Source: Raphanus sativus
Taxonomy: Eukaryota; Streptophyta; Magnoliopsida; Brassicales; Brassicaceae
Direction: 5' to 3'
DNA: 64,000 nt
Assembly: GCF_000801105.2 (NCBI RefSeq)
Contig: NC_079511.1
Span: 24,366,638 to 24,430,637 of the forward strand
Positions 11,341 through 21,591 of the stretch are shown piece after piece (the stretch's first letter is position 1; every line of letters starts with the position of its first letter). The position numbers were made by a program, and so were the translations under genes. The notes under the pieces are model-generated. The model did not search any database and was not told the origin of the DNA. It saw nothing but the letters and a program-made list of their open reading frames with translations.

Positions 11341-12697
11341 TGATAGTGCTCAAATTACCCAGTAGAGCTTACTCTCTCAAATAAGAGGTACAGCTGTAGT
11401 ACTTAGGGATCGAATCACGAGGAGCTAGGGAACCAATTAAATAAAACCTACTAATCAATCCTAGGCAAGGTTAGTTTATATGATAGAAATGAAAATAACA
11501 ATTCCTAAATGAGCAAGGCAGTTGCTCTAACTAACAATATGAAGGGTTGTTTAAATGGGATAAAGAGTGCTAGACATAGGGTTTCTATTCAGGAATGGAG
11601 ATTATAATCTCTATAAATGCCTTAATAAGTTGCTTGCATGATACTATAGATCTCAGCCGCTTAACATATGTGAATGAATCACTGGTTAAAATATCTAGAT
11701 CTCTGGCCACACATTTCGCATGATGACACAGAAAAAGAGTCGGTCGATATCCTTTTGAGATATCGAGCGATACACCTTTCGCGGCGCCGATCGATTTACC
11801 AGTAGGGTATCGATCGACGGCTTCTAGATCTGCCTAGGCGCGAACCGAATATGACCGTGAGGTCTCAAGGAGGAACTGTCGTTCTTCTCAACGGGAAACA
11901 AGCATCGCTCAAATGGATAATTCAAGATAATTAAGATCCTAGTGATCTATGTTCTAGTTAGCTACTCTAAAACAAGCATAGGGTACAATCCATTTGATGA
12001 GTATCACAACTTAGAAATTATAGCTTGGGGCTAATCCCTCAAACCTATTTAAACCCTAGATCTAACAAGTAGACTACTCAGACATAGCTAAGCAATTCAT
12101 AACAATAGATAGATGAAAGAATTGCATAGATAGAATAAAGTAGAAATACAAAAGGAGATGAGAAATCTCTCCAATCTCTCTCAAACAAATAAAACTCTAG
12201 TCTCTCTCTCACACTCTCTGCTTTGGTTGTGAAAAGCTTCAAGCATCAAAGGGTTTCAAAACTTGCCGTCAAAAATACTTAACAGGAGTATTTAAGCATT
12301 TCCATTAGGTTAAAAACTCGTCAGGGGTAATCTCGTAATTTGGTGAAGTCTTGGTGAAGTAGTCGGCTAAACCATTTTGTCCTTGATATCGATCGACAAC
12401 ACTAAATGTGTATCGATCGATTATAATCTTCTAGTACGCGGATCTTCTCAGCTACATCGATCGACAACTCAAGATGAGTATCGATCGATTGTAATCGCAA
12501 TGTTGACTTCCGACTTAGTCTTGAATGGTCAACTCGGGTGTATCATCTCTTGTACTCCAAAATGCTCCAAAAACATCACTTTCTCACAAAATGCTCCTGA
12601 ACCTGAAAACATACCTAACAGGCTAGAAAACAGATTAAATATATAATAAAATACTAGTATACCATGGTTAAAAACGGGTGAAATCCATGGTATATCA
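11341..12697 (-). repeat. 3' LTR of the Gypsy-like element
   Basis: 1357 bp, bounded by TGATAG and TATATCA. It contains about six TCGATCGA-type palindromes. It differs from the partner LTR by scattered substitutions and carries about 25 extra bases near 12635-12665. Confidence 0.92.
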
Positions 12698-12712
12698 ACT
12701 CCCCCAGACTTA
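12698..12712 (-). other. Polypurine tract of the Gypsy-like element
   Basis: On the minus strand the sequence AAGTCTGGGGGAGT lies directly before the 3' LTR, where plus-strand DNA synthesis is primed. Confidence 0.8.
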
Positions 12713-14071
12713 CTCTTTTGCTTGTCCTCAAGCAAAAACATTAGTCTTTGGAAAAGGTTTGGAAATAGCAGGAACTCAAGGATTCAATATATTGAAGTCA
12801 TCACTCTATGGGTTTGCAATTCATGTATAAACATCCTAATCACAGAAGTTCATTATGCCTTATCCTAGCTTAGCAACTAAACTCATCTAGTCAACAACAT
12901 AGCAATTCTCATCTGACATTCCCCTCTACTAACCTCATTTCTTAACATAAAATAAAGTGCAGGCTTTACCTTGGGAGTATCGATCAAAGAACACATGGAT
13001 TCAACTCAAACAAGTATCTGAACACACAGGTAGTCTTCTCTGATTCTTTTCTCCCCTCTTCTCTCTTCACTGAATCTCTTATTAGTTTCAATTTCAACAG
13101 GTTTCGATGCCACATAGGTCATCTAGTCCATCTCATTGACATTTGCGTTGTAACTCATACATTTTTGACAAAGTGTAACGAATATTAGGGTCGCAGGAAT
13201 CACTCATATCCCTCGTTTCCACAATGTGTGATCTCGAGATGCCGAAGAGAGCGAAGGAATGGAACCAGAAACACACAGATTTTTTACCTTCCAGACTTGT
13301 AGGAGGATTCCGATCCAGTGATATCCAAGCTCCAAGACAAGCAAATAAGTCAGTATTAGTGTTGGTGGTCAACTTTGGTTCCTTCAAACAATCTTAGCTA
13401 GTGAATATAGATAGCAAGTTGATCCACTTTAGCATCTTTAGTACTATCTGCAATCAGTAATCTAGAGTGGTGCTAAAGAGTAGTCAAACAATCAAATATA
13501 AATCCATATCAATGTTCCTATTTAATACTTATGCGAAAATAATTTTGAAAACCAATTTAAATAAAAACCAAAATAAAAACACATATTAGTAAACTCCCCC
13601 CAGACTTAAATTACACTGTCCCAGTGTAACATCCGGTGGTGAGGTAAATAAAATAAAACGTAATAAATATAACAAGTTAGAATGAATAAACCTGATCGAC
13701 AAGATGTCGATCGATTCGTAGTGGTATACGTCGATCATTAGTAATGGTCGTGTGGTGTCGAGCGATATGAATGGTGAATGTCGGTCGATGGAATTATCAT
13801 TCTACTTGGATCTAATAAAAACTGCGAAATATAGTCGAAAAAAATAAAAGCAAAAATGAAAATTAAAAATAAAAATAAAATAAAGAAAAAGAAAACCTAA
13901 TAGTGGGTTGCCTCCCACTCAGCGCTTGGTTATAGTCATTTAGCTTGACTGTGGTAGGTGAATGACTCATGGGGTGCAGTGAGGGTTTTTGTTCGCTGGC
14001 GGGCAAACACTTTCCTCATCTTTGGACTCAGCATCAGTGAAGCTTCTTGTGGCATCACTTGATCTTGTCCA
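12713..14071 (-). other. Non-coding 3' internal region of the Gypsy-like element
   Basis: The reverse transcriptase and integrase of a complete Gypsy element would be expected here, but no such motifs were found in any frame. A conserved-looking block at about 13905-13935, CTGAGTGGGAGGCAACCC on the minus strand, follows the last coding region. The rest is AT-rich, with a few diverged TCGATCGA sites near 13700-13790. Confidence 0.7.
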
Positions 14072-14734
14072 TCAAGGAGATATCTTTGCTAAATCGGCTT
14101 TGATGACTTGCAACCTTCTGACCAAATCTTCTGTGTCTAACAGATGCTGATAGAAGTTAAATCTAGAATGCTCAGGTAGATCTGCATGTTGGTCTTTGGC
14201 GTGCTGGTTCTGAAATTGTTGATCCTTATCTGCCAAAGCGGTGGTATCGATCGTCGCTACAATAGGTATGTCGGTCGCTTCGCTGGGATCACTGTCGATC
14301 GACTCCGTGTCAGATTTGTCGATCGATTCTGAACGTTGGCCTTGGTACTCAAGATTGCTCTGCATAGTGCGTATCTCATTCTTCAAGAGACCAGTAGCTC
14401 TGCAAAGGTTGGTCACTCTTTCATTGAGAGTCTCCTCAATATTATCACTTCTTTCTATGAGTCTCTCCTCCATAGAATTCATGGCTACGTACAGCTTATG
14501 TTTGATCTCATCAACTTCTGCTGTGGTGCAAGCTCTCTTCGCTGGTGGTGGTTCGGTGTCGATCGATGTTGGTCGATGCCTATCGATCGATGCTTCATTG
14601 CTATCACGTAGATCAATATAAGCCTTAATGATGCTCATATCTCTTTCTAGCTTGTCTAGCTGTCGTGAAAGTGTATCCAGGTATTGCATGATAGGTGAAC
14701 TTAAAAGATCATGCTTCTCTTCGTACGATTTCAT
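14072..14734 (-). CDS. C-terminal coiled-coil part of the Gypsy-like polyprotein
   Basis: This 220-codon frame has heptad-like Leu/Ile spacing at its start (YLDTLSRQLDKLERDMSIIK) and further SID blocks. Upstream it appears to continue a reading frame from the preceding ORF, broken by a TAG at 14875-14877 and a frameshift near 14750. It is best read as the tail of one long polyprotein rather than a separate gene. No enzyme motif is seen. The coiled coil may serve particle assembly, but that is a guess. Confidence 0.55.
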   Translation of the reverse strand: MKSYEEKHDLLSSPIMQYLDTLSRQLDKLERDMSIIKAYIDLRDSNEASIDRHRPTSIDTEPPPAKRACTTAEVDEIKHKLYVAMNSMEERLIERSDNIEETLNERVTNLCRATGLLKNEIRTMQSNLEYQGQRSESIDKSDTESIDSDPSEATDIPIVATIDTTALADKDQQFQNQHAKDQHADLPEHSRFNFYQHLLDTEDLVRRLQVIKADLAKISP

Positions 14735-14874
14735 CCTATCTTCCAGTTCTGCGAACTCGTGTCGATCGACGACGAAGGATGTGTGTCGATCGATGGAAAA
14801 GTAGCATTCAGAGCTTGGTCATTCTGGCGAATTGTATCCAATTCTTTCTGTAGAAGATCGATCTTCTTGCTTAA

Positions 14875-16989
14875 CTATTCGACATTGTTGTTGAGAGGGC
14901 TGTAGACGTCTCCAATCTGTGTATTGATGTAAGAAACCTCCCATTCATCTTTCTTAGGTGATGAACGTTCTGGTCGGTCCATGGATGTAGTCTTGCCGAT
15001 GTCGATCGATGGTACAAGTACTATGTCGGTCGATACTAGTGGCGTAGCCACTTTCTCAAGCAGGGTCAAAATGTTTCCAAGCTCCACTCGTATCCCAGCC
15101 ACATCATTCTGGAAGTCCTTGTAACTGACATCCAAAGGCTGGAAAGTGTCTTCCACCAATGTGTGCATGTTTTCCTCAAGGTGTGCCTGAGCTCTCCATA
15201 CATCAGTCACCATATCATCCACCTCCTCTCTACTGTACGGCATTGGTGGTGGTGTGTATGCAAGGTAGGGGCGTGTGTGTGTTGGAAGTTGTAAGCAACC
15301 TCTGTGAAAAAAGGATGCTCTATCCAAAAGTCTCTTTACTTGCTCCTTGGTAACATGGATGATCTCACCATCAACTCCTCTAGCATAGCCAAACTCGTCT
15401 CTGTAGACACCATATTCATCCTTAGCTTCCCACTTGAATCTCCTGGATCCATCGGTATTGAAGGCACGTCGTCCAAACTCCAGTCGTCTGTCGGGCGATC
15501 GGACTCTTGGTCTATCGATCGATCCTGGATATCCGCCGTCGATCGACGGTGTTGAAACGATGTCGATCAATTGTGAATGTCGAGGTTGACCGAAGTGTTG
15601 AGGAACTGAATCCTCCCTTGAGTTGGTGTTGTGGTTGTCCTGGACGTGTTGTAGGATGTTTGGATGGCTACGTTGCTGTGTGAACAGGTTTTCTGGTCCA
15701 TTGGCAACTTGGAGGATGTCTGCTATGTCCTCTCTGGTTATGTGCAGAACTCTTCCATCCATAGCTCTTGCATAGCCATCTGTGTCCCTGAAAATTCCAA
15801 ATTCATCAGGTGTTAGTGAAACGTTCCTGATATCATAAGGTTCATGAGATCTCGGTTGAGCTCTGTTGATGGTGTCGATCGATGGGTGTGTGTTGGTGGC
15901 GGTCGATGGTGCACGTCTAGCTGCACGGTTGGATCGATTGATCATGTTATTGCAATCTTCCATTGATGAATCTCTGAATGCTGGAAGCTGCTGGGTAGAA
16001 GGTGAAAAATTTTGAATTTTCGTGGCTTGAGTTGTCAACCTTTTATACCCATATGTTGTCCTAATCGGTGAAATTCCGATTTTGTCCTTTAAGTCGTCCG
16101 TGTTAATATCGGTCGATATTATACTGGCAATGTCGATCGATGGACGATGTCGTTTTGCTGGATAAAGTAGATAATCGATCGATGGTGGGCGTTTGATGTC
16201 GGTCGATTGTGGTGCAAATCTGTCATTCTCCAAGTAGATTTCCCAAGCTCTCTCTTCCCAATAGTCTTCATCATATTTTTCACAGTGGTCTCCACTGTGG
16301 GAAGAGGTGGCTATGTTTACTGCAAAACTCTCATGAAATCCGCTATCTGCCCAACTCCTTATTGAGTAATCATCTTCCTTTTGGTTGGGTGGGATGGCGA
16401 AATTCGGGTAGCAATGATCTGGTAGATCGAGTTCATCATCTGGTGGGTCTCTGTCGATCGATGATCCATTGTTGTTGTCGATCTCCTCTGACTTGAATGT
16501 GTCGATCGATGAAGTCAAAGTACTGTCGATCGATCCCGAGTACTCTGTTTCGTACTCAACTTCACAATGACAAACTGCGATGATACCAGTATCATCTTCC
16601 TTTACCACTAATTTGGCTGGTGGTTTGTCAAGCTTGACAGGGTCGTAGTGGATATCTGGATCTATCATAGTCAAGCACATCCTGTTGGTCTTCATGTCAC
16701 ATATGGCTCCTACTGTAGCCATAAATGCACTTCCAAGTAAGAGGGAAGAGTTCCAATTTAGCTTGATGTCTAGGACATGAAAATCCACAGGGACGATAGC
16801 ATCACCAATGTGCACCTCTAGGTCTTTGATGAAGCCTCCAGAGTTTCTCTGAGAGTAATCCACGAAAGTAAAGATCTGTGGTGAAGGCTCTACTTGCAGG
16901 CCCAGATGGTCTGCCATGACTTTTGGTAAGATGCTGACTGATGAACCAGTGTCACATAGTGCGTAAGGAAATTCAATACCTTGTACCAC
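14875..16989 (-). CDS. Aspartic protease plus Ser-Ile-Asp-rich region
   Basis: The first 110 residues form a retropepsin-like protease: CDTGSSVSILPKVMADHLGL holds the catalytic DTG, followed by a typical LLGSAFMATVGA segment near residue 90. The remaining 590 residues are low complexity, dominated by SID followed by R, T or G. Two related modules near residues 400 and 515 share FR(D)TDGYARAMDGR/FGYARGVDGE-like sequence. Upstream, a one-base deletion near 17000 separates the protease from the gag frame. The frame ends at a TAG that is one C-to-T change from CAG. Normally the frame after protease would lead into reverse transcriptase; here it does not. Confidence 0.8.
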   Translation of the reverse strand: MVQGIEFPYALCDTGSSVSILPKVMADHLGLQVEPSPQIFTFVDYSQRNSGGFIKDLEVHIGDAIVPVDFHVLDIKLNWNSSLLLGSAFMATVGAICDMKTNRMCLTMIDPDIHYDPVKLDKPPAKLVVKEDDTGIIAVCHCEVEYETEYSGSIDSTLTSSIDTFKSEEIDNNNGSSIDRDPPDDELDLPDHCYPNFAIPPNQKEDDYSIRSWADSGFHESFAVNIATSSHSGDHCEKYDEDYWEERAWEIYLENDRFAPQSTDIKRPPSIDYLLYPAKRHRPSIDIASIISTDINTDDLKDKIGISPIRTTYGYKRLTTQATKIQNFSPSTQQLPAFRDSSMEDCNNMINRSNRAARRAPSTATNTHPSIDTINRAQPRSHEPYDIRNVSLTPDEFGIFRDTDGYARAMDGRVLHITREDIADILQVANGPENLFTQQRSHPNILQHVQDNHNTNSREDSVPQHFGQPRHSQLIDIVSTPSIDGGYPGSIDRPRVRSPDRRLEFGRRAFNTDGSRRFKWEAKDEYGVYRDEFGYARGVDGEIIHVTKEQVKRLLDRASFFHRGCLQLPTHTRPYLAYTPPPMPYSREEVDDMVTDVWRAQAHLEENMHTLVEDTFQPLDVSYKDFQNDVAGIRVELGNILTLLEKVATPLVSTDIVLVPSIDIGKTTSMDRPERSSPKKDEWEVSYINTQIGDVYSPLNNNVE

Positions 16990-17168
16990 ACAGGGTATGC
17001 AAACTTCCCAGGATCACTCTTCTTTAGCAAAGTAATCATTTTCCTCATCTCTTCTCTGACGTTGTCAAACCTTCTCCTAATGTCAGTTTCAGTCTCCCTT
17101 GTTTCTCTGAAGAACATCCACAATCTCTTTGTGAAATAAACCTCCTCGAAAAGTTTTTCCGGTGGGAT

Positions 17169-19334
17169 TCAGATAACTCTTTTAGTGAAACCATCAATCT
17201 CCTTTTCATTAGCTTCCCTCTTAAGGTTTTTAGGAATCTTATCCTTCCGACTCCTTAACCTTCTTCCTTCAGTTCCCTCTGATGTAGGTGTAGTGTCTGA
17301 AGGGTTACCAGTGATCTCTGTAGGGTTTGTTTGTGGTTTCGGTGTGGGTCTGAGTGCATTGATTCTGTTGCTGTCTATCGATGGTAGTTGCACTCGGTAT
17401 ATGAGAGGTGCGTGTCGATCGATAGGTGGAGAATAGGGTCGATCGATACGGTTCTCTTCATTGTGTCGATCGATGAGTGGCTCGTCTCGTCGGTCGATAT
17501 CTTCGTAGGTGTGGGTGGGTGGGTATGGATGAGAAGCCGTGAATTCAGCATGTGTCAATATCCTAACCGCGTTGCATTCTGCAAGCGTTTCCGGAAATGA
17601 CATCGTCGATGTCGATCGATGTGGACTAGTTGGTGTCGATCGACACCATTGCGATCCACCGAGACTTAGCGAACTTTCTACTTCAAAGTCTCCTTCTTGT
17701 AGCTTCTCCTGTTTCACCACTTGCCAGAAATCATCATCTATGATAGCATTGACGTGGTGTTTCCTGTTTCCTTCCCCTACTTCCTTAGAAGTTTCAATCC
17801 TCCTGATAGAGTCTTCAGTCTGGACAATCTGTGTCTCAAGTTTCTTAACTTGAGTGCAGATGGTATCTATCCTCGTGGTCAGATTGTTAAAGACAGAATC
17901 AATCTTCCCATTGAAGTCTACTGTAAGCTTCTGCTGACCTTCCAGAACTCTATCAATCATGGCATCAAACTTACTCTCCTGGGTGGATGGCGGTGGGTTT
18001 TGGTAAGCTGAGTTGCTGTAGTTCCTTGTGTTGGTGAAGGGTTTCTTATACTGTGAACTCTGGTTGTAGTTACTCTTCTGACCACTGCCAAAGAAGTTTC
18101 TGTTTCCAATCTGGTTTCCATATCTCTGAAATCCAGTACCTCCAATGTAGTTCACATCTTCCTCTGTATCATCCTCTCTAGCATCTCCTTCTTCAGCTGA
18201 GCAGACTGGTTGCCCCAGAAATGCGTGTAAAGCATCTATCTTGGCTCTGACTTCATTCATCAGGTCTTCACCGATGGCTGCAACCGATTTCTTCTTGTCA
18301 GAGTCAGTGTTCTTGGTGTTGCTGCTGTTGGCTAGGTTCTCAATAAGTCTCACAGCCTCTATTGGATTCCTAGTGTTGAAGTTCCTCTCACTAGCGGTAT
18401 CAAGAGCCATCTGATACCTTAAGGCGATACCTCTGTAAAAAGTGCTTAACAGCTGCACTTCATTGAATCCATGGTGTGGACAGTCTCGCTGGAAGAACTT
18501 AAATCTGATCCACGCGTCTTTAGAAGTCTCACTAGGCTTTTGCGCAGAAGTGGCTATTTTGCTCCTTAAGTCTTCAGCGCGTGCCTCATCAAAGAAATTA
18601 CGCAGGAAGGCGTTCTTGATGTCGGCCCAGGATGTCAGTGATCCTGTAGGTAGCTGCTTGAGCCAGTGCGAAGCTTCTCCAATAAGTGAGTATTTGAAGA
18701 GCTTGCAGAGTAGGTAGTCCTCGGGGACTCCATCCAAACGAATAGCAGCGATAAGATCCTCGAACCTCTCCAGATGGTCCATAGGATGCTCGTGTGATTT
18801 CCCAGAATAAGGTATCTGAGACACGAGAGAGTAGTACTGAGGCTTGAGCTCGAAGTTCGGCTTCTGAATCTCTGGAAGTTGAATAGCTGATCTGTTGGTG
18901 TAGTACTCGTCTGGACGGTTATAGTCTGCCAACGATCGTGTTTGAGCTTCTCCTGTAGCCTCAGCTTCAGTTTCAGGGATTATGTTTCCCTGTGCATCTA
19001 GCTTCTGACATGTTGCATTACGCAGATGACCATCTTGGTCATACAGGTTTCCATTCTCGCCCTGCGTGAGAATGACAATCGCGACCATGCTTCGCGGAGT
19101 AGTGTCGATCGATATACGGTTAGAAGTATCGATCGATGTTGATCGGTGAACGGTATCGGTCGACGGTGCTGTCTGAGTGTCGGTCGACTGTTGAACGTGA
19201 GTATCAGTCGACGGTAATGCGGTTCTGTCGATCGATGCGGAGCGTAGGTCTTTGCGGATTGAGCTTTCCAAGTGTGCAAGATCCTCTGAGAATAATAGTT
19301 GTTTTCCCTTGTTGCTTCTGGTACTGCTGGGCAT
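17169..19334 (-). CDS. Gag protein of the Gypsy-like element
   Basis: I choose the ATG at 19334 (MPSSTRSNKGKQ) over an upstream in-frame ATG because it starts the conserved-looking N-terminus. The retrotransposon gag domain lies around residues 170-330, with HPMDHLERFEDLIAAI, FKYSLIGEASHWL and AFLRNFF. An Asn/Gln-rich stretch and a coiled coil follow, but no CCHC knuckle is visible. SID repeats occur near both ends. The frame ends at TGA (17169-17171), after which it continues open for about 50 codons (EEVYFTKR, FFRETRETE). The stop therefore looks like a single nonsense change, CGA to TGA, inside a Gag-Pro fusion. Gag would package the element's RNA. Confidence 0.85.
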   Translation of the reverse strand: MPSSTRSNKGKQLLFSEDLAHLESSIRKDLRSASIDRTALPSTDTHVQQSTDTQTAPSTDTVHRSTSIDTSNRISIDTTPRSMVAIVILTQGENGNLYDQDGHLRNATCQKLDAQGNIIPETEAEATGEAQTRSLADYNRPDEYYTNRSAIQLPEIQKPNFELKPQYYSLVSQIPYSGKSHEHPMDHLERFEDLIAAIRLDGVPEDYLLCKLFKYSLIGEASHWLKQLPTGSLTSWADIKNAFLRNFFDEARAEDLRSKIATSAQKPSETSKDAWIRFKFFQRDCPHHGFNEVQLLSTFYRGIALRYQMALDTASERNFNTRNPIEAVRLIENLANSSNTKNTDSDKKKSVAAIGEDLMNEVRAKIDALHAFLGQPVCSAEEGDAREDDTEEDVNYIGGTGFQRYGNQIGNRNFFGSGQKSNYNQSSQYKKPFTNTRNYSNSAYQNPPPSTQESKFDAMIDRVLEGQQKLTVDFNGKIDSVFNNLTTRIDTICTQVKKLETQIVQTEDSIRRIETSKEVGEGNRKHHVNAIIDDDFWQVVKQEKLQEGDFEVESSLSLGGSQWCRSTPTSPHRSTSTMSFPETLAECNAVRILTHAEFTASHPYPPTHTYEDIDRRDEPLIDRHNEENRIDRPYSPPIDRHAPLIYRVQLPSIDSNRINALRPTPKPQTNPTEITGNPSDTTPTSEGTEGRRLRSRKDKIPKNLKREANEKEIDGFTKRVI

Positions 19335-19424
19335 GTACCTGAAAAGACAAGAAAAATTTAAATAAGAAAGGGGGTAAAAGAAAAACCTAAGATTAATAAG
19401 ATTAAATCTAATGGCGATCAAAGC

Positions 19425-19442
19425 TCCCCGGCAACGGCGCCA
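19425..19442 (-). other. Primer binding site, tRNA-Asp
   Basis: The plus strand here, TCCCCGGCAACGGCGCCA, equals the 3' end of plant tRNA-Asp(GTC) as I recall it, so the element's RNA can pair with that tRNA. It sits four bases from the 5' LTR. tRNA-Asp priming is known for Athila-type elements. Confidence 0.85.
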
Positions 19443-19446
19443 AATT

Positions 19447-20777
19447 TGATAGTGCTCAAATTACCCAGTAGAGCTTACTCTCTCAAATAAGAGGTACAGC
19501 TGTAGTACTTAGGCATCGAATCACGAGGAGCTAGGGAACCAATTAAATAAAACCTACTAATCAATCCTAGGCAAGGTTGGTTTATATGATAGAAATGAAA
19601 ATAACAATTCCTAAATGAGTAAGGCAGTTGCTCTAACTAACAATATGAAAGGTTGTTTAAATGGGATAAAGAGTGCTAGACATAGGGTTTCTATTCAGGA
19701 ATGGAGATTATAATCTCTATAAATGACTTAATAAGTTGCTTGCATGATACTATAGATCTCAGCCGCTTAACATATGTGAATGAATCACTGGTTAAAATAT
19801 CTAGATCTCTGGCCACACCTTTCGCATGATGACACAGAAAAAGAGTCGGTCGATATCCTTTTGAGATATCGAGCGATACACCTTTTGCGGCGCCGATCGA
19901 TTTACCAGTAGGGTATCGATCGACGGCTTCTAGATCTGCCTAGGCGCGAACCGAATATGACCGCGAGGTCTCAAGGAGGAACTGTCGTTCTTATCAACGG
20001 GAAACAGGCATCGCTCATATGGATAATTCAAGATAATCTAAGATCCTAGTGATCTAAGTTCTAGTTAGCTACTCTAAAACAAGCATAGGGTACAATCCAT
20101 TTGATGAGTATCACAACTTAGCAATTATAGCTTGGGGATAATCCCTCAAACCTATTTAAACCATAGATCTAACAAGTAGACTACTCAGACATAGCTAAGT
20201 AATTCATAACAATAGATAGATGAAAGAATTGCATAGATAGAATAAAGTAGAAGTACAAAAGGAGATGAGAAATCTCTCCAATCTCTCTCAAACAAATAAA
20301 ACTCTAGTCTCTCTCTCACACTCTCTGCTTTGGTTGTGAAAAGCTTCAAGCTTCAAAGGGTTTCAAAACTTGCCGTCAAAAATACTTAGCAGTAGTATTT
20401 AAGCATTTCTATTAGGTTAAAAACTCGTCAGGGGCAATCTCGTAATTTGGTGAAGTCTTGGTGAAGTAGTCGGCTAAACCATTTCGTCCTCGATATCGAT
20501 CGACAACACTAAATGTGTATCGATCGATTATAATCTTCTAGTACGCAGATCTTCTCAGCTACATCGATCGACAACTCAGGATGAGTATCGATCGATTCTA
20601 ATCGCAATGTTGACTTCCGACTTAGTCTTGAATGGTCAACTCGGGTGTATCATCTCTTGTACTCCAAAATGCTCCAAAAACATCATTTTCTCACAAAATG
20701 CTCCTGAACCTGAAAACATACCTAACATGCTAGAAAACAGACAGATGTTAAAAACGGGTGAAATCCATGGTATATCA
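19447..20777 (-). repeat. 5' LTR of the Gypsy-like element
   Basis: 1331 bp, same termini as 11341-12697 and about 98% identical by eye. TCGATCGA-type sites occur at matching positions, for example about 19893, 19916, 20494 and 20520. It is followed by target duplication GCCAC at 20778-20782. Confidence 0.92.
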
Positions 20778-20782
20778 GCCAC

Positions 20783-21049
20783 CACCGCGTCCACGCCGAG
20801 TCGACCAAACTCTTTAGTTCGAGAGTGTTTCATAGACATTATAGTCAATTACACTCTCGTAGAACATAGACATATATATACTGTTCTATTTTTCTCTTGC
20901 TAGGCGATGTGGGACTTTGCTCCACTGCCTCTTTCATTTAAACCAAGCCAACAAGGCTTTTTTATTAAAACCCGTAGACCCATTTCGTTTTCACATTGCC
21001 ATTTAATATTTAAGCCAATGGGCTTTGATTAATTGGCCCAACATCTTCC
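20783..21049. other. Right flank of the Gypsy insertion
   Basis: This contains the second arm of the 33-bp inverted repeat (20813-20845). A motif GATGTGGGACTTTG (about 20905) is followed by poly-T and several copies of the GGGCT/GGCCC core, common in plant promoters. No coding frame is evident. Confidence 0.5.
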
Positions 21050-21586
21050 ACTTCCAACCATGCGTAACGACGTAATACGGTTTCGAACTCCTTTGTCAAT
21101 GAACTTCATTATAGCTGCAGAGGTCTGAAGCCCTTCCCCATGCTTTCTCCCATTCCCCTCCCTTCAAATAGTGTGAATGGAAATTTGAAAAACATATCTC
21201 AGTAGAAACATGTCATTTACATTCCCTCCATTATTTGCTAAAAGATCCAAAATACTGTTCCAGTCCGTTGTGAACCGAGTACGTAGCAGATTTTTAGTAA
21301 GACTCACCCATATTTGCTGAGAGTACTGACAACTGAAAAAAAAAAAAAGATGATCTCGTATCTCAATGTGAGTCTGACACAGAACACAAGTAGCATCGGT
21401 ATTAGGACTCCACTTTCGTATTCTTTCCCCTGTAGCTAACCGGTCATGAACCGCTAGCCAAGTAATCACTGAATACTTTGGAGTCGCTCCTTTGAACCAG
21501 ATAAGACGATACAAGTTAACTTGCTGAGACTGAGTTCTCGTCTGTTGCCATGTCTGATGTGAACTAAAATGTGGTGCATAGGAGTC
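21050..21586 (-). pseudogene. LINE ORF2 3' fragment, left piece
   Basis: The minus-strand frame encodes a reverse-transcriptase zinc-binding domain: LIWFKGATPKYSVITWLAVH, then ATCVLCQTHIEIRDHLFF, with Cys/His spacing of zf-RVT. A degraded tail carries RNG-like and IDKGVRNRI motifs. The reading frame continues into 27062 onward once the Copia element between them is ignored. It lacks the catalytic reverse-transcriptase region and is a fossil. Confidence 0.8.
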
Positions 21587-21591
21587 TCCAA

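Larger units (their letters stand above)
11341..20777 (-). mobile_element. Gypsy/Athila-like element with gag and protease only
   Basis: LTRs lie at 11341-12697 and 19447-20777 (TGATAG...TATATCA), with target duplication GCCAC at 11336-11340 and 20778-20782. The primer site matches tRNA-Asp, as in Athila-type elements, and a G-rich polypurine tract abuts the 3' LTR. The 6.7-kb interior encodes Gag, an aspartic protease, and a long Ser-Ile-Asp-rich and coiled-coil region. No reverse transcriptase, RNase H or integrase is seen in any frame. The LTRs differ at roughly 2% of positions by eye, plus a short indel block near the end. It is therefore a non-autonomous element that must borrow enzymes from a relative. 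The palindrome TCGATCGA recurs more than 30 times across the interior and both LTRs. Confidence 0.92.

Noticed and set aside
11090..11353. 88-codon minus-strand open frame
   Set aside because: No domain or splice context, and it overlaps the end of the Gypsy LTR. Most likely chance.
13700..17660. Regularly recurring TCGATCGA as a possible CRISPR-like array
   Set aside because: Spacing is irregular, the repeat is only 8 bp, the genome is eukaryotic and the motif lies in retrotransposon reading frames.
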